Origin: a virus
DNA: 25,151 bases
Direction: 5' to 3' (one strand)
Virus record (IMG/VR): IMGVR_UViG_3300034072_000301
Location: 1-25,151 of that record
The notes beneath the pieces were generated by a model. That model was not told the DNA's origin and made no database searches. It saw only the letters and a program-made list of their open reading frames with translations. Of the stretch, positions 7,734 through 14,354 are shown piece after piece. Each line of letters starts with the position of its first letter. The stretch's first letter is position 1. Both the position numbers and the translations under genes were made by a program.

Positions 7734-7900
7734 GTATTACATACAATGAAGAAACACTTCCGTTCGGCAAGTCTATTTGGTATGAGCAAAATGGATATAG
7801 GATTTCATTTACAGATTCAGACCCTGCCAACTCAGACTATCAACGCTACCTGCGCTGGCTAGAAGACCCAGAGGCAGAAGAAAACGGCACAATCTCGTAG
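7730..7900 (+). CDS. Small hypothetical protein, 56 aa
   Basis: ATG 7730 overlaps the fibre stop (ATGA). The acidic product MSITYNEETLPFGKSIWYEQ... ends RYLRWLEDPEAEENGTIS. Size and position right after a receptor-binding gene resemble small fibre-associated or fibre-assembly proteins. No conserved motif recognised. The stop at 7898-7900 is followed by a 40-base gap before the next gene. Confidence 0.6.
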   Translation: MSITYNEETLPFGKSIWYEQNGYRISFTDSDPANSDYQRYLRWLEDPEAEENGTIS

Positions 7901-7940
7901 GATAGTTCACAAACAAACAAACAGAAAGGTACAGTAACTA

Positions 7941-8243
7941 ATGGCTGTAGTAAGTAAAGTCCTTGCCCGAACAGCGGCGGCGACAGCAAGCACAACCCTA
8001 TACACAACCCCAGCAGGCAGCACTGCTGTCGTGACTAACATCGTTATCTGCAATCCGACAACGGCTGCAGTAACAGCATCAATGACTATCAATAGCATTG
8101 ACTTACTAGGTAGCGTATCTATCGCTGCCAACACTTCTGCCTTCTTTGATTTAAAGCAGGTAGTACCAGCAACACAGGTAATCGCTGGAAGTGCCTCATC
8201 TACATCGGTTGACTTCCACCTAAGCGGAGTGGAGATAGCGTAA
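7941..8243 (+). CDS. Small beta-sandwich virion protein, 100 aa
   Basis: AGAAAGG precedes ATG 7941. The 100-residue product alternates Val/Thr/Ala/Ser strands (TTLYTTPAGSTAVVTNIVIC, TASMTINSIDLLG) and lacks charged helices. This is typical of small decoration, collar or fibre-associated beta proteins in phages. It ends two bases before the next ATG. A structural role is inferred from composition and neighbours. Confidence 0.62.
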   Translation: MAVVSKVLARTAAATASTTLYTTPAGSTAVVTNIVICNPTTAAVTASMTINSIDLLGSVSIAANTSAFFDLKQVVPATQVIAGSASSTSVDFHLSGVEIA

Positions 8244-8245
8244 CT

Positions 8246-8761
8246 ATGGGTATTTCAGTATTTCCTGCGCCTAGCGCAGCAAGTAAAACAAGATATGTAG
8301 AAACCCTTACTTCGGGTAGTTCTTGGACAGTTCCTACTGGTGTTACTTATGTTAATGTTACATTGACTGGTGGCGGCGGTGGCGGCGGCGGAACTGGAGA
8401 TACTGCTACTGTTGGAGGCGCTGGTGGAACGACCACATTCACTGGAGCAACAAGCGCAACTGGGGGTTATGGTGGCGCTTCAGGTGATAGAGATACACCA
8501 AATACTGGTGCAAGTGGTCCTGCAAATAGTGGCAGCGGTGCAGATGGCGCACACGGTTTTGAAGGCAGTGGCAGCGTTTTAGATGCACATCACGGTGGCT
8601 TTGGCGCAATTATATCTAGTAACGTATCAACAACTCCAGGAAACACAATTTCTTATGGAATTGGCGCGGGGGGTACGGCGGGAACTGGAAGTGGCGGCGG
8701 GGGCGCCGCGGCGGGTGGCACTGGCGGTTCTGGTAAAATTGAAATTGAGTATTGGAAATAG
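8246..8761 (+). CDS. Glycine-rich tail tip / adhesin-like protein
   Basis: 171 residues. After a short beta N-terminus (TRYVETLTSGSSWTVPTGVT) comes VTLTGGGGGGGGTG and a long Gly/Ser/Thr/Ala region with GGTGGSGKIEIEY at the end. Poly-Gly-rich proteins of this kind (SWTVP...V..TGGGGGGG...) occur as phage tail adhesins and glycine-rich receptor-binding tips. Local GC is higher (GGC/GGT runs near 8370-8395 and 8665-8720), mainly dictated by Gly codons, and such runs are prone to length variation. Confidence 0.68.
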   Translation: MGISVFPAPSAASKTRYVETLTSGSSWTVPTGVTYVNVTLTGGGGGGGGTGDTATVGGAGGTTTFTGATSATGGYGGASGDRDTPNTGASGPANSGSGADGAHGFEGSGSVLDAHHGGFGAIISSNVSTTPGNTISYGIGAGGTAGTGSGGGGAAAGGTGGSGKIEIEYWK

Positions 8762-8769
8762 GAGAAACA

Positions 8770-8967
8770 ATGGAACGGAAATTTGCAGTAATTGAAGATA
8801 ACAAAGTAACAAACATTGTTGTTGGCGTAGAAGATGAAGTTGTTGCTGCTAACCCTGGCAAGTATATTGAATATACAAATGGTTGGGATTACAACAACGG
8901 CATTGATGGTGGTTCTTTTTTCCCACTTTTGCCACCAGTAATTGAAGAACCAGAGACAATAGAATAA
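8770..8967 (+). CDS. Small acidic hypothetical protein, 65 aa
   Basis: ATG 8770 chosen because AGGAG (8760-8764) lies five bases upstream; a longer in-frame start at 8752 has no such site. The product MERKFAVIEDNKVTNIVVGV... has an opening beta hairpin resembling N-termini of tail-fibre-assembly-type proteins, with an acidic end (VIEEPETIE). The association with the preceding adhesin gene suggests a fibre accessory protein. Weak evidence. Confidence 0.6.
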   Translation: MERKFAVIEDNKVTNIVVGVEDEVVAANPGKYIEYTNGWDYNNGIDGGSFFPLLPPVIEEPETIE

Positions 8968-8985
8968 CAAACCTAGGGGACAACA

Positions 8986-9711
8986 ATGATACAAAAACAA
9001 GAGACAGTAGCCATCGGCTGGTGCGATAACGGCAACACCGATGGTAAGTTTACCGAAGGACTAATGACGGCAGTCATTGCTGGTCCTAACAATGGTATGC
9101 GCTTTACTACTTCTATCCGTGTTCAAGGTAATCAGATAGGCAGACAACGCCAGATACTCTTTGACTACTGGGCAGATAAACTAAAGACAGACTGGATACT
9201 ATGGGTAGATTCAGACATAGTATTAAACCTAGAGGCTATGCAGAAACTCTGGCAGACAGCAGATAAGATTAACCGCCCTGTAGTTAGTGGTGTTTACTTC
9301 ATATCTAAAGAGAATGAGGGCAGTCTAATGCGCCCATTTCCTGTCTTGTTTGATGATGTAGATGAGTTCCAAGTTCGCTATCACCACCCACTACCTGATA
9401 ACCAAGTCATCAAGTGTGACTCGGCAGGCTTTGGTTTTGTCCTAATGCATAAGTCTATTGTGCCTAAGATGCGAGAAGCATTCCCAGAACAGTCTATGTT
9501 TATGGAACGCGGTGATGCTGATGACAGTAAGTTTATCGGCGAAGATATTATCTTCTTCCGCCGTATGAAGAAGGCAGGCATACCACTACACGCCCATACT
9601 GGGGCGTTAGTAAAGCATATGAAACGCTTTAGCGTTGACTATGACTACTATGCATTGTATTGGGCTAATGAACATTTGAAGAGCAAACTTAAAGAGCAAC
9701 AAGGAGAATAA
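8986..9711 (+). CDS. Family 2-like glycosyltransferase
   Basis: 241 residues with AGGGGA upstream. GT-A fold features: an N-terminal strand, IGRQRQILFDYWADKLKTDW then ILWVDSDIVLN, whose D75-S-D77 is the DxD metal/nucleotide-sugar motif. Then comes an SAGFGFVLMHKSIV acceptor region and a C-terminal GEDIIFFRRMKKAG block with the Glu-Asp pair typical of GT2 enzymes. It should transfer a sugar from an activated donor. Placed between an adhesin and a nozzle-like gene, it may glycosylate virion proteins; DNA or host-surface modification is also possible. No signal peptide or membrane segment is seen. Confidence 0.8.
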   Translation: MIQKQETVAIGWCDNGNTDGKFTEGLMTAVIAGPNNGMRFTTSIRVQGNQIGRQRQILFDYWADKLKTDWILWVDSDIVLNLEAMQKLWQTADKINRPVVSGVYFISKENEGSLMRPFPVLFDDVDEFQVRYHHPLPDNQVIKCDSAGFGFVLMHKSIVPKMREAFPEQSMFMERGDADDSKFIGEDIIFFRRMKKAGIPLHAHTGALVKHMKRFSVDYDYYALYWANEHLKSKLKEQQGE

Positions 9712-11922
9712 GTGGCTGGTCGTGATATTACAGAAGGTCGCTCTAGTAGAGCGATTGCTGTTGATGTAGGTGTAGTTGCTACTGATTCTATCTGGCAGAA
9801 CACCGATGTAGCCTACGATGTTGCTATTGGTGGTATGCCATTCATCTATGCCATCAATGATGCTAACCCATACATTCGTCAAACTGCTCCTTATAGAAAA
9901 GAACAATTTGATAATCAAACCGAGCCTGGTGAGCAGTCGCTCACTGGTTGGTGGATTAGAAGTCAGTCATCCTTTCATAGCGGAACAGGAATTAATTTCT
10001 TTGACCCTGCTCTAGTAATTAATGAAAGCACATACCGCTTTGCCGACAGTCGTAACGTAGACGTCTGGACTAAGGGCGAGGTAACCCTGCTTAATGCTGT
10101 TGCTGAAGAGCATTATGTTACAGGTGCGGTATCTAGTAATTTAAAAACAAACCAAAGTCTACGCTCTATTAAGTGGAGTGGTACTGAAGGTGTCTTGCTA
10201 AAAGATGAATATGATGTTGACAAGATTGCTGAAAATGGAACTGTCACTCACTTTATTGATTATGTTTCTGGCACCGATGACAAAGTATTTGCTATCTGTG
10301 ATGATGGAACTACTGCCTATTGGGTCACCAATGATACTGGCCCATCAGGCAAACTAGAGGTAAATAAGAAAGCCCTTACTGGTGATGCTTCTACTTCTGC
10401 AACAGTTTTATTTACAGCCAATGGTATTACTGTAACTAATGCGGTAATGGAGTTTGTCAAAGAGCGTATTGTTATGTGTGCTAATGACAAGGTATATGAG
10501 TTCTCCTCAGCAGCCTCAGCCTTACCTACTGCAGTTTATACACATCCATCTAGTAGCCACGTATTTACTAGCATAGCAGCATCAGGTCCTGCAATATATG
10601 TTGCTGGTTATAATGGTATTCAGTCATCTATATTAAAGTTTACCCTTAGTACTGCAGGTGTTATGCCTACGTTGACCACTGCAGTAGTAGCAGCAGAGAT
10701 GCCTGTAGGGGAAATTATTCACAAAATTCATTACTACCTAGGCTATATGATTATCGGAACCAATAAAGGTATTCGAGTATCTGTAGTCTCTGATGTAGAT
10801 GGGTCAATTAACTATGGACCTTTAGTTGTTCAAACTGACCAACCAGTATATGATTTTTGCTCACGTGACCATTATGTATGGGCAACTACTGGAGTTGCTG
10901 GATACTCAGGTTTAACTCGTATTGACTTAAGTCAGCAACTAGAACCTTTAGTTTTTGCTTACGCAAACGACATTTATTATGACTCTTCAATTGGGCACGA
11001 AACTACAGCCTGCGCTTTTGCTGGTGATACCGAAAGACTTGTTTTTGCATCACAGGCCAACAGCGTTGGTGGCACTATTACCAATAAAGAACTTACAAGT
11101 GATGTCGCTACTCTTACAACTGCAACAGCCCACGGGCTAAGCGTTGGAGATGAGGTATGGGTTCAAGGTGTTGACTCAACATTTAACTCTACAGATTTAT
11201 ATACAATAACTGCTGCCACTACAACTACATTTAGTTATACCAAAGCAGCCACAAACGTAGCCTCAACTGCAGTAACCTCAGCAACTGCTCTAGCAAATGT
11301 CCCTGGTTATGTTTATATTGAAAGTTCTAGTGAAAAAGCCACAAGTGGATATTTAACCACAGGCTATATCAGATACAACACACTAGAGCCTAAGAACTTT
11401 AAACGTTTGATAGGTCGAGGTGAGTTTGACTTTGGCTCTATGTCTTTACAGACAGTAGATAAAGATGGTTTGACATACGATGTAGTCAGTTATGATGCAG
11501 TAGTATCTCCAGTAGAAGTAACTACTAGCCAGCCAGCAGGGGCGCAGGAATACATAGCCTATAAGTTTATTCTATATAGAGACGGCACTGATAATACTAA
11601 GGGTCCTACCTTCAAGGGCTATCAGGCTAAGGCCACCATCGCTACACCGAGACAGCGAGTAATTAGATTTCCCGTCTATTGTTTTGACGTGGAGACAGAC
11701 AAGTACAATGTTCTAGTCGGCTATGAAGGCCGAGCCTTAGACCGAATCAATGCCTTAGAAACCATTGAACAAGATGGCGACATTGTTACTTGGCAAGACT
11801 TAACTACTGGCGAGTCTCGTCAGGTTTCTATAGAACAAATACAATTCACTCGTATGACTCCACCAGATAGAGGGTTTACTGGCTATGGAGGAATGCTCAC
11901 TATGACTGTAAGGACTGTGTAA
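9712..11922 (+). CDS. Large tail nozzle / tubular tail-like protein
   Basis: GTG 9712 follows AGGAGA. 736 residues, beta-rich throughout, without coiled coils or membrane segments. It starts with AVDVGVVATDSIWQNTDVAY, includes repeated beta-propeller-like blades (KVFAICDDGTTAYWVTND; GPAIYVAGYNGIQSS; YMIIGTNKGIRVSVV), and ends RMTPPDRGFTGYGGMLTMTV. This resembles large nozzle/tubular tail B-like proteins of short-tailed phages in size and layout. Around residues 460-530 an AHGLSVGDEVWVQGVDSTFN segment looks like a separate inserted beta domain. Identity is inferred from size, fold pattern and position. Confidence 0.55.
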   Translation: MAGRDITEGRSSRAIAVDVGVVATDSIWQNTDVAYDVAIGGMPFIYAINDANPYIRQTAPYRKEQFDNQTEPGEQSLTGWWIRSQSSFHSGTGINFFDPALVINESTYRFADSRNVDVWTKGEVTLLNAVAEEHYVTGAVSSNLKTNQSLRSIKWSGTEGVLLKDEYDVDKIAENGTVTHFIDYVSGTDDKVFAICDDGTTAYWVTNDTGPSGKLEVNKKALTGDASTSATVLFTANGITVTNAVMEFVKERIVMCANDKVYEFSSAASALPTAVYTHPSSSHVFTSIAASGPAIYVAGYNGIQSSILKFTLSTAGVMPTLTTAVVAAEMPVGEIIHKIHYYLGYMIIGTNKGIRVSVVSDVDGSINYGPLVVQTDQPVYDFCSRDHYVWATTGVAGYSGLTRIDLSQQLEPLVFAYANDIYYDSSIGHETTACAFAGDTERLVFASQANSVGGTITNKELTSDVATLTTATAHGLSVGDEVWVQGVDSTFNSTDLYTITAATTTTFSYTKAATNVASTAVTSATALANVPGYVYIESSSEKATSGYLTTGYIRYNTLEPKNFKRLIGRGEFDFGSMSLQTVDKDGLTYDVVSYDAVVSPVEVTTSQPAGAQEYIAYKFILYRDGTDNTKGPTFKGYQAKATIATPRQRVIRFPVYCFDVETDKYNVLVGYEGRALDRINALETIEQDGDIVTWQDLTTGESRQVSIEQIQFTRMTPPDRGFTGYGGMLTMTVRTV

Positions 11923-12125
11923 TGACACCTACTGAATGGGCTGGCCTAGCCGTAGCCGTATTTACTTTGATTGCTGGATTTGCTGGCGCTGTGCGCTGGT
12001 TAGTTAAGCATTACCTATATGAACTACGCCCTAATGGTGGCTCTAGTCTTAAGGATAAAGTCAATTCACTTGAAGAAAAAGTAGAACTATTAACTGATTT
12101 AGTAAGAGAAGCATTGAGGAGATGA
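11922..12125 (+). CDS. Small membrane protein of lysis cassette, holin-like
   Basis: 67 residues: one N-terminal transmembrane helix (EWAGLAVAVFTLIAGFAGAV, about residues 5-24), a basic WLVKHYLYELRPN linker, then a short coiled coil (LKDKVNSLEEKVELLTDLV). It shares its first base with the nozzle stop and abuts the endolysin. Similar single-TM plus coil proteins often flank endolysins in actinobacterial phages and are called holin-like. Either a holin or an accessory protein. Confidence 0.6.
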   Translation: MTPTEWAGLAVAVFTLIAGFAGAVRWLVKHYLYELRPNGGSSLKDKVNSLEEKVELLTDLVREALRR

Positions 12126-12650
12126 GTGAAACCTGTAGCCAAAGTAGCGTCACCTGCTGCTATTGCTGTGCTTCGTCAAGCGACAGCGCTGTTTCCGAAG
12201 CGAAAGAAACTGTCAGACGGGTTGTTGCCTTCGTTAGCGCATCAGAAAACCAGCCCGAATTCGGACCACAATACTGGGCTAGCAGTAGATTTGACCCACG
12301 ACCCTGAGAACGGTATTGATTGTGCTGTCATTTTTGAGAAACTTAAAGAAGATGAACGAGTGGATTACCTCATATACAATAAAAAAATTTGGTCAAGAGC
12401 CAGACGCAAAGAAGGCAATAGGAAATATACAGGTAGTAATCCTCACGTTAAGCATCTACATATTTCTATTAATGATACTCACCGCAGTGACACTAGTCCC
12501 TGGTTTTGGTGGATGAATCAACCAAAGATTGTGAATCAGATTGTGGCTGGTCTTCAGCCTCAACCTAAGAAGAAGGTAGCAAAAGGTACCACAATGGTAC
12601 CAGTATGCACTTGCTGTAAGGTTCACAATACAAAACGAAAGGCAATCTAA
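12126..12650 (+). CDS. Endolysin, peptidase M15/VanY-like
   Basis: GTG 12126 is set by AGGAG (12117-12121). The 174-residue product has the M15-type zinc signature: SDHNTGLAVDLTHDP (H48, D55) and a later HVKHLHISIND (H110, H112). It therefore probably cleaves peptide cross-links or stems in peptidoglycan. A basic linker (QPQPKKKVAKGT) and a C-terminal VCTCCKVHNTKRK cysteine patch, perhaps a small wall-binding or zinc knuckle, follow the catalytic part. Flanked by two small membrane proteins, as in a lysis cassette. No signal peptide, so it depends on a holin. Confidence 0.85.
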   Translation: MKPVAKVASPAAIAVLRQATALFPKRKKLSDGLLPSLAHQKTSPNSDHNTGLAVDLTHDPENGIDCAVIFEKLKEDERVDYLIYNKKIWSRARRKEGNRKYTGSNPHVKHLHISINDTHRSDTSPWFWWMNQPKIVNQIVAGLQPQPKKKVAKGTTMVPVCTCCKVHNTKRKAI

Positions 12651-12836
12651 ATGGAAGCACTAAAGCAAGTATCGCTGACCTGGTTCCGTGCTGCAGCATC
12701 TGCTGCTATTGCACTCTACCTCGCGGGCGAGACCAACTTTAAGACCCTCGGAGCAGCAGCCCTAGCAGGGTTCCTCGGACCAGTTCTTAAGTGGCTTGAC
12801 CCATCTGCAAAAGAGTTCGGCAGAGGCGCAGAGTAG
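12651..12836 (+). CDS. Holin-like membrane protein, 61 aa
   Basis: Last gene of the late module, directly after the endolysin. 61 residues with hydrophobic segments TWFRAAASAAIALYLAG and LGAAALAGFLGPVLKWL separated by a short polar turn. It can be drawn as two TM helices with a charged C-terminus (DPSAKEFGRGAE), matching small class II holins. It would permeabilise the membrane to release the endolysin. Followed 37 bases later by the terminator. Confidence 0.6.
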   Translation: MEALKQVSLTWFRAAASAAIALYLAGETNFKTLGAAALAGFLGPVLKWLDPSAKEFGRGAE

Positions 12837-12873
12837 CCCTTTAAACGCCCTATAAGGCGATTTAAGACCACAA

Positions 12874-12924
12874 GACCCCCAACCTAAGGTGATTACCTTG
12901 GGAAGGGGGTTCTTTTTCTTTTTA
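12874..12924 (+). terminator. Rho-independent terminator of late module
   Basis: ACCCCC (12875-12880) pairs with GGGGGT (12905-12910). An inner stem CCTAAGGT (12883-12890) pairs with ACCTTGGG (12895-12902), including one G-T pair, around a GATT loop. A T-rich tail (TTCTTTTTCTTTTT) follows directly. It lies between the last lysis gene and the next promoter and should insulate late from early transcription. A smaller CGCC/GGCG hairpin lies just upstream (12846-12859). Confidence 0.9.
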
Positions 12925-12949
12925 TCGGCGTGTCGGTTTGGTAAAAACT

Positions 12950-12979
12950 TTGACAGTCAGTGTATAATTTATATATAAT
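12950..12979 (+). promoter_or_regulatory. Rightward early promoter, sigma-A type
   Basis: TTGACA at 12950-12955 and TATAAT at 12974-12979, an 18-bp spacer with both hexamers matching consensus. The expected start is near 12986, giving a leader of about 130 nt before the first early gene. The promoter sits just after the terminator and inside an A/T-only tract, which would ease melting. Confidence 0.82.
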
Positions 12980-12990
12980 ATAATATATAT

Positions 12991-13005
12991 AGGGGCGGAG
13001 CCCCT
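12991..13005 (+). promoter_or_regulatory. GC hairpin inside AT-rich tract
   Basis: AGGGGC (12991-12996), loop GGA, GCCCCT (13000-13005), a perfect 6-bp stem flanked on both sides by about 30 bp of almost pure A/T (12961-12990 and 13005-13035). In RNA it would form a stable 5'-terminal hairpin of the early transcript. In DNA the AT tracts could be an unwinding element. A very similar design occurs near 24985. Confidence 0.6.
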
Positions 13006-13046
13006 TATAATATATATAATATATTATAATATATACAACTAAATAT

Positions 13047-13112
13047 TCCTAGCCCAAGTGTTGAGTACTCTCCTGTCCTCCGCTTAGGGCTAGGATACCT
13101 AACGACAGGAGA
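13047..13112 (+). promoter_or_regulatory. Structured leader with anti-Shine-Dalgarno
   Basis: TCCTAGCCC (13047-13055) pairs with GGGCTAGGA (13087-13095), 9 bp perfect. The enclosed loop holds TCTCCTGTC (13069-13077), exactly complementary over 9 nt to GACAGGAGA (13104-13112), the ribosome-binding site of the first early gene (ATG 13118). The pairing order is that of an H-type pseudoknot; if the helices exclude each other it is an on/off switch. The loop also contains the palindrome GAGTACTC. Seen directly in sequence; regulation is inferred. Confidence 0.65.
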
Positions 13113-13117
13113 AATAA

Positions 13118-13306
13118 ATGATTCAATTACAGGGCTATGAACTGCCAGCCCACGTATCATACTCGGCATTCACTACCTACCTGACCTGTGGGTATCAGTA
13201 TTATCTAGGTCGACTATTAAAACTACCTGAAGAACCAAGCATCTGGTCTGCTGGCGGTAGAGCATTCCACGCAGCAACTGAGGAATGGGACCTAGCAAAT
13301 GACTAA
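13118..13306 (+). CDS. RecB/Cas4-like nuclease, N-terminal ORF
   Basis: 62 residues: HVSYSAFTTYLTCGYQYYLG then GRAFHAATEEWDLAND. The pattern S-x-S-x(n)-C-x3-Y followed by G-x-A-F-H is the N-terminal part of RecB/AddB/Cas4-type PD-(D/E)XK nucleases, where the first iron-sulfur cysteine (C24 here) and a motif histidine (H51) lie. The frame stops at 13306, and the remaining nuclease domain continues in the +1 frame from ATG 13299 (8-base overlap). Alone this peptide cannot be catalytic. Ribosome binding is by GACAGGAGA at 13104-13112. Confidence 0.68.
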   Translation: MIQLQGYELPAHVSYSAFTTYLTCGYQYYLGRLLKLPEEPSIWSAGGRAFHAATEEWDLAND

Positions 13307-13901
13307 TGCGTTATGGGCTAAAGCCTGGAGTGATGAGACCAAAGACCTTGATTTTACTAAGGCTAGAGTTGCTGGACGAGCAACCATTGCTAACCCGAAT
13401 AAGGAAGATGCTAACTGGTGGAATGAGAAGGGCCCACAGTGGGTCGATAACTACATATCTTGGCGTAAAAGCAATACGAATTGGAAGATTTGGAAAACCC
13501 CTCAAGGGGCTAAAGCAATCGAAATAGAACTCAATCCTGTCATCGCAGACGTGCCTGTGAAGATGGTGATTGACCGTGTCTTTGAGGTTGATGGCGAGTT
13601 AGTCATTGTTGACCTTAAGACATCAGCGCGTAGACCAACATCTGACCTACAACTTGGCTTTTATAAAGTTGGGCTAGAGATGATGCTTGGCGTAACCGTC
13701 AATCAAGGAAACTACTGGATGTCCAGAGACTCTGGGACAGGAGAGATGATTGACCTAAGTAGATATACCATCGACACTCTAGAATACTTGGTGTCTGGCT
13801 TTGATAAAGCCCGTAAGGCTGGTATATTTCTTCCTAACCTATCCAGTTGCAGTTACTGTGGACTCACGGAACACTGCACATTTACGAAAGAGAATAAATG
13901 A
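13299..13901 (+). CDS. RecB/Cas4-like nuclease, catalytic ORF
   Basis: 200 residues beginning MTNALWAKAWSDE, which continues the family alignment directly from the upstream ORF. Catalytic elements: IEIELNP (E75/E77), VIDRVFEVDGE (D92), and VIVDLKTSARRP (D105-x-K107), followed by a QLGFY helix. Three C-terminal cysteines, CSYCGLTEHC (C184, C187, C193), would complete an iron-sulfur cluster with C24 of the upstream ORF. Probable role: 5'-3' exonuclease or end processing in replication/recombination. Either the enzyme works as two chains, a frameshift joins them, or the window carries an indel. It overlaps the next gene by ATGA. Confidence 0.8.
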   Translation: MTNALWAKAWSDETKDLDFTKARVAGRATIANPNKEDANWWNEKGPQWVDNYISWRKSNTNWKIWKTPQGAKAIEIELNPVIADVPVKMVIDRVFEVDGELVIVDLKTSARRPTSDLQLGFYKVGLEMMLGVTVNQGNYWMSRDSGTGEMIDLSRYTIDTLEYLVSGFDKARKAGIFLPNLSSCSYCGLTEHCTFTKENK

Positions 13902-14281
13902 ACAACGACGATTGGAAGATTCAAGTCTCCATCAAATCATCTGCATCTAAGGATGCCGATATGATTAACGTCCGCGCTAATACCGCTGACGAACTTAGCG
14001 TCTTACTAGAAGGCGTATCTAACTACTCAACTCAAATAGCAGCAACTGCTAAGATGGTTCAGGCAGCGTACACAACACTCCCTTTAGTGACGCCCGCTTC
14101 AACTCCCGTCACTCCGCCACCAGTATCCTCAATTCCAGACCAGGCAAAGCAAGCATCCCCTACCTGTATTCACGGACCTCGAGTGTTTCGAAGTGGCATA
14201 AGTAAAAAGAATGGACAACCATATGCATTCTGGTCTTGCCCTCAACCACAGGGTGCTGACCAATGCAAACCAGTTAACTAA
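13898..14281 (+). CDS. Zinc-finger DNA-associated protein, 127 aa
   Basis: The N-terminal half (WKIQVSIKSSASKDADMINV then TADELSVLLEGVSNYS) is a compact alpha/beta unit. A Pro/Thr-rich linker follows, then CIHGPRVFRSGISKKNGQPY and FWSCPQPQGADQC, a Cys-His...Cys...Cys ribbon similar to topoisomerase-type zinc fingers. I recall this architecture in early regions of actinobacterial phages, placed by the RecB-like nuclease. A single-stranded DNA-binding or recombination accessory role is likely but unproven. It is coupled to the nuclease stop. Confidence 0.68.
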   Translation: MNNDDWKIQVSIKSSASKDADMINVRANTADELSVLLEGVSNYSTQIAATAKMVQAAYTTLPLVTPASTPVTPPPVSSIPDQAKQASPTCIHGPRVFRSGISKKNGQPYAFWSCPQPQGADQCKPVN

Positions 14282-14294
14282 CTAATCTAACGAA

Positions 14295-14350
14295 TTGAAA
14301 CCACTTGCTGTTCGGGGAAGGTAGTGAGTGGTTTCAACTTAAGACAGGAG
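14295..14350 (+). promoter_or_regulatory. 11-bp stem-loop plus CTTAAGACAGGAG box
   Basis: TTGAAACCACT (14295-14305) and AGTGGTTTCAA (14327-14337) form a perfect 11-bp inverted repeat around a 21-nt loop. The box CTTAAGACAGGAG (14338-14350) follows without a gap, and the ATPase ATG is at 14355. The 73-bp gap is the largest inside this operon. The layout (structured leader, then box, then start) matches leaders in the leftward operon. Weak loop-to-RBS pairing (TTGC with GCAA, TGT with ACA) is possible. Confidence 0.7.
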
Positions 14351-14354
14351 CAAG

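Noticed and set aside
8616-9000. Overlapping minus-strand frames of 61-115 codons opposite the Gly-rich gene
   Set aside because: Pro/Arg-rich shadows of Gly codons; coding direction of all surrounding genes is plus and no RBS is present.
12838-12870. Small CGCC/GGCG hairpin before the terminator as a separate terminator
   Set aside because: Four-base core stem and no T-run; the stronger hairpin at 12874-12924 explains termination.
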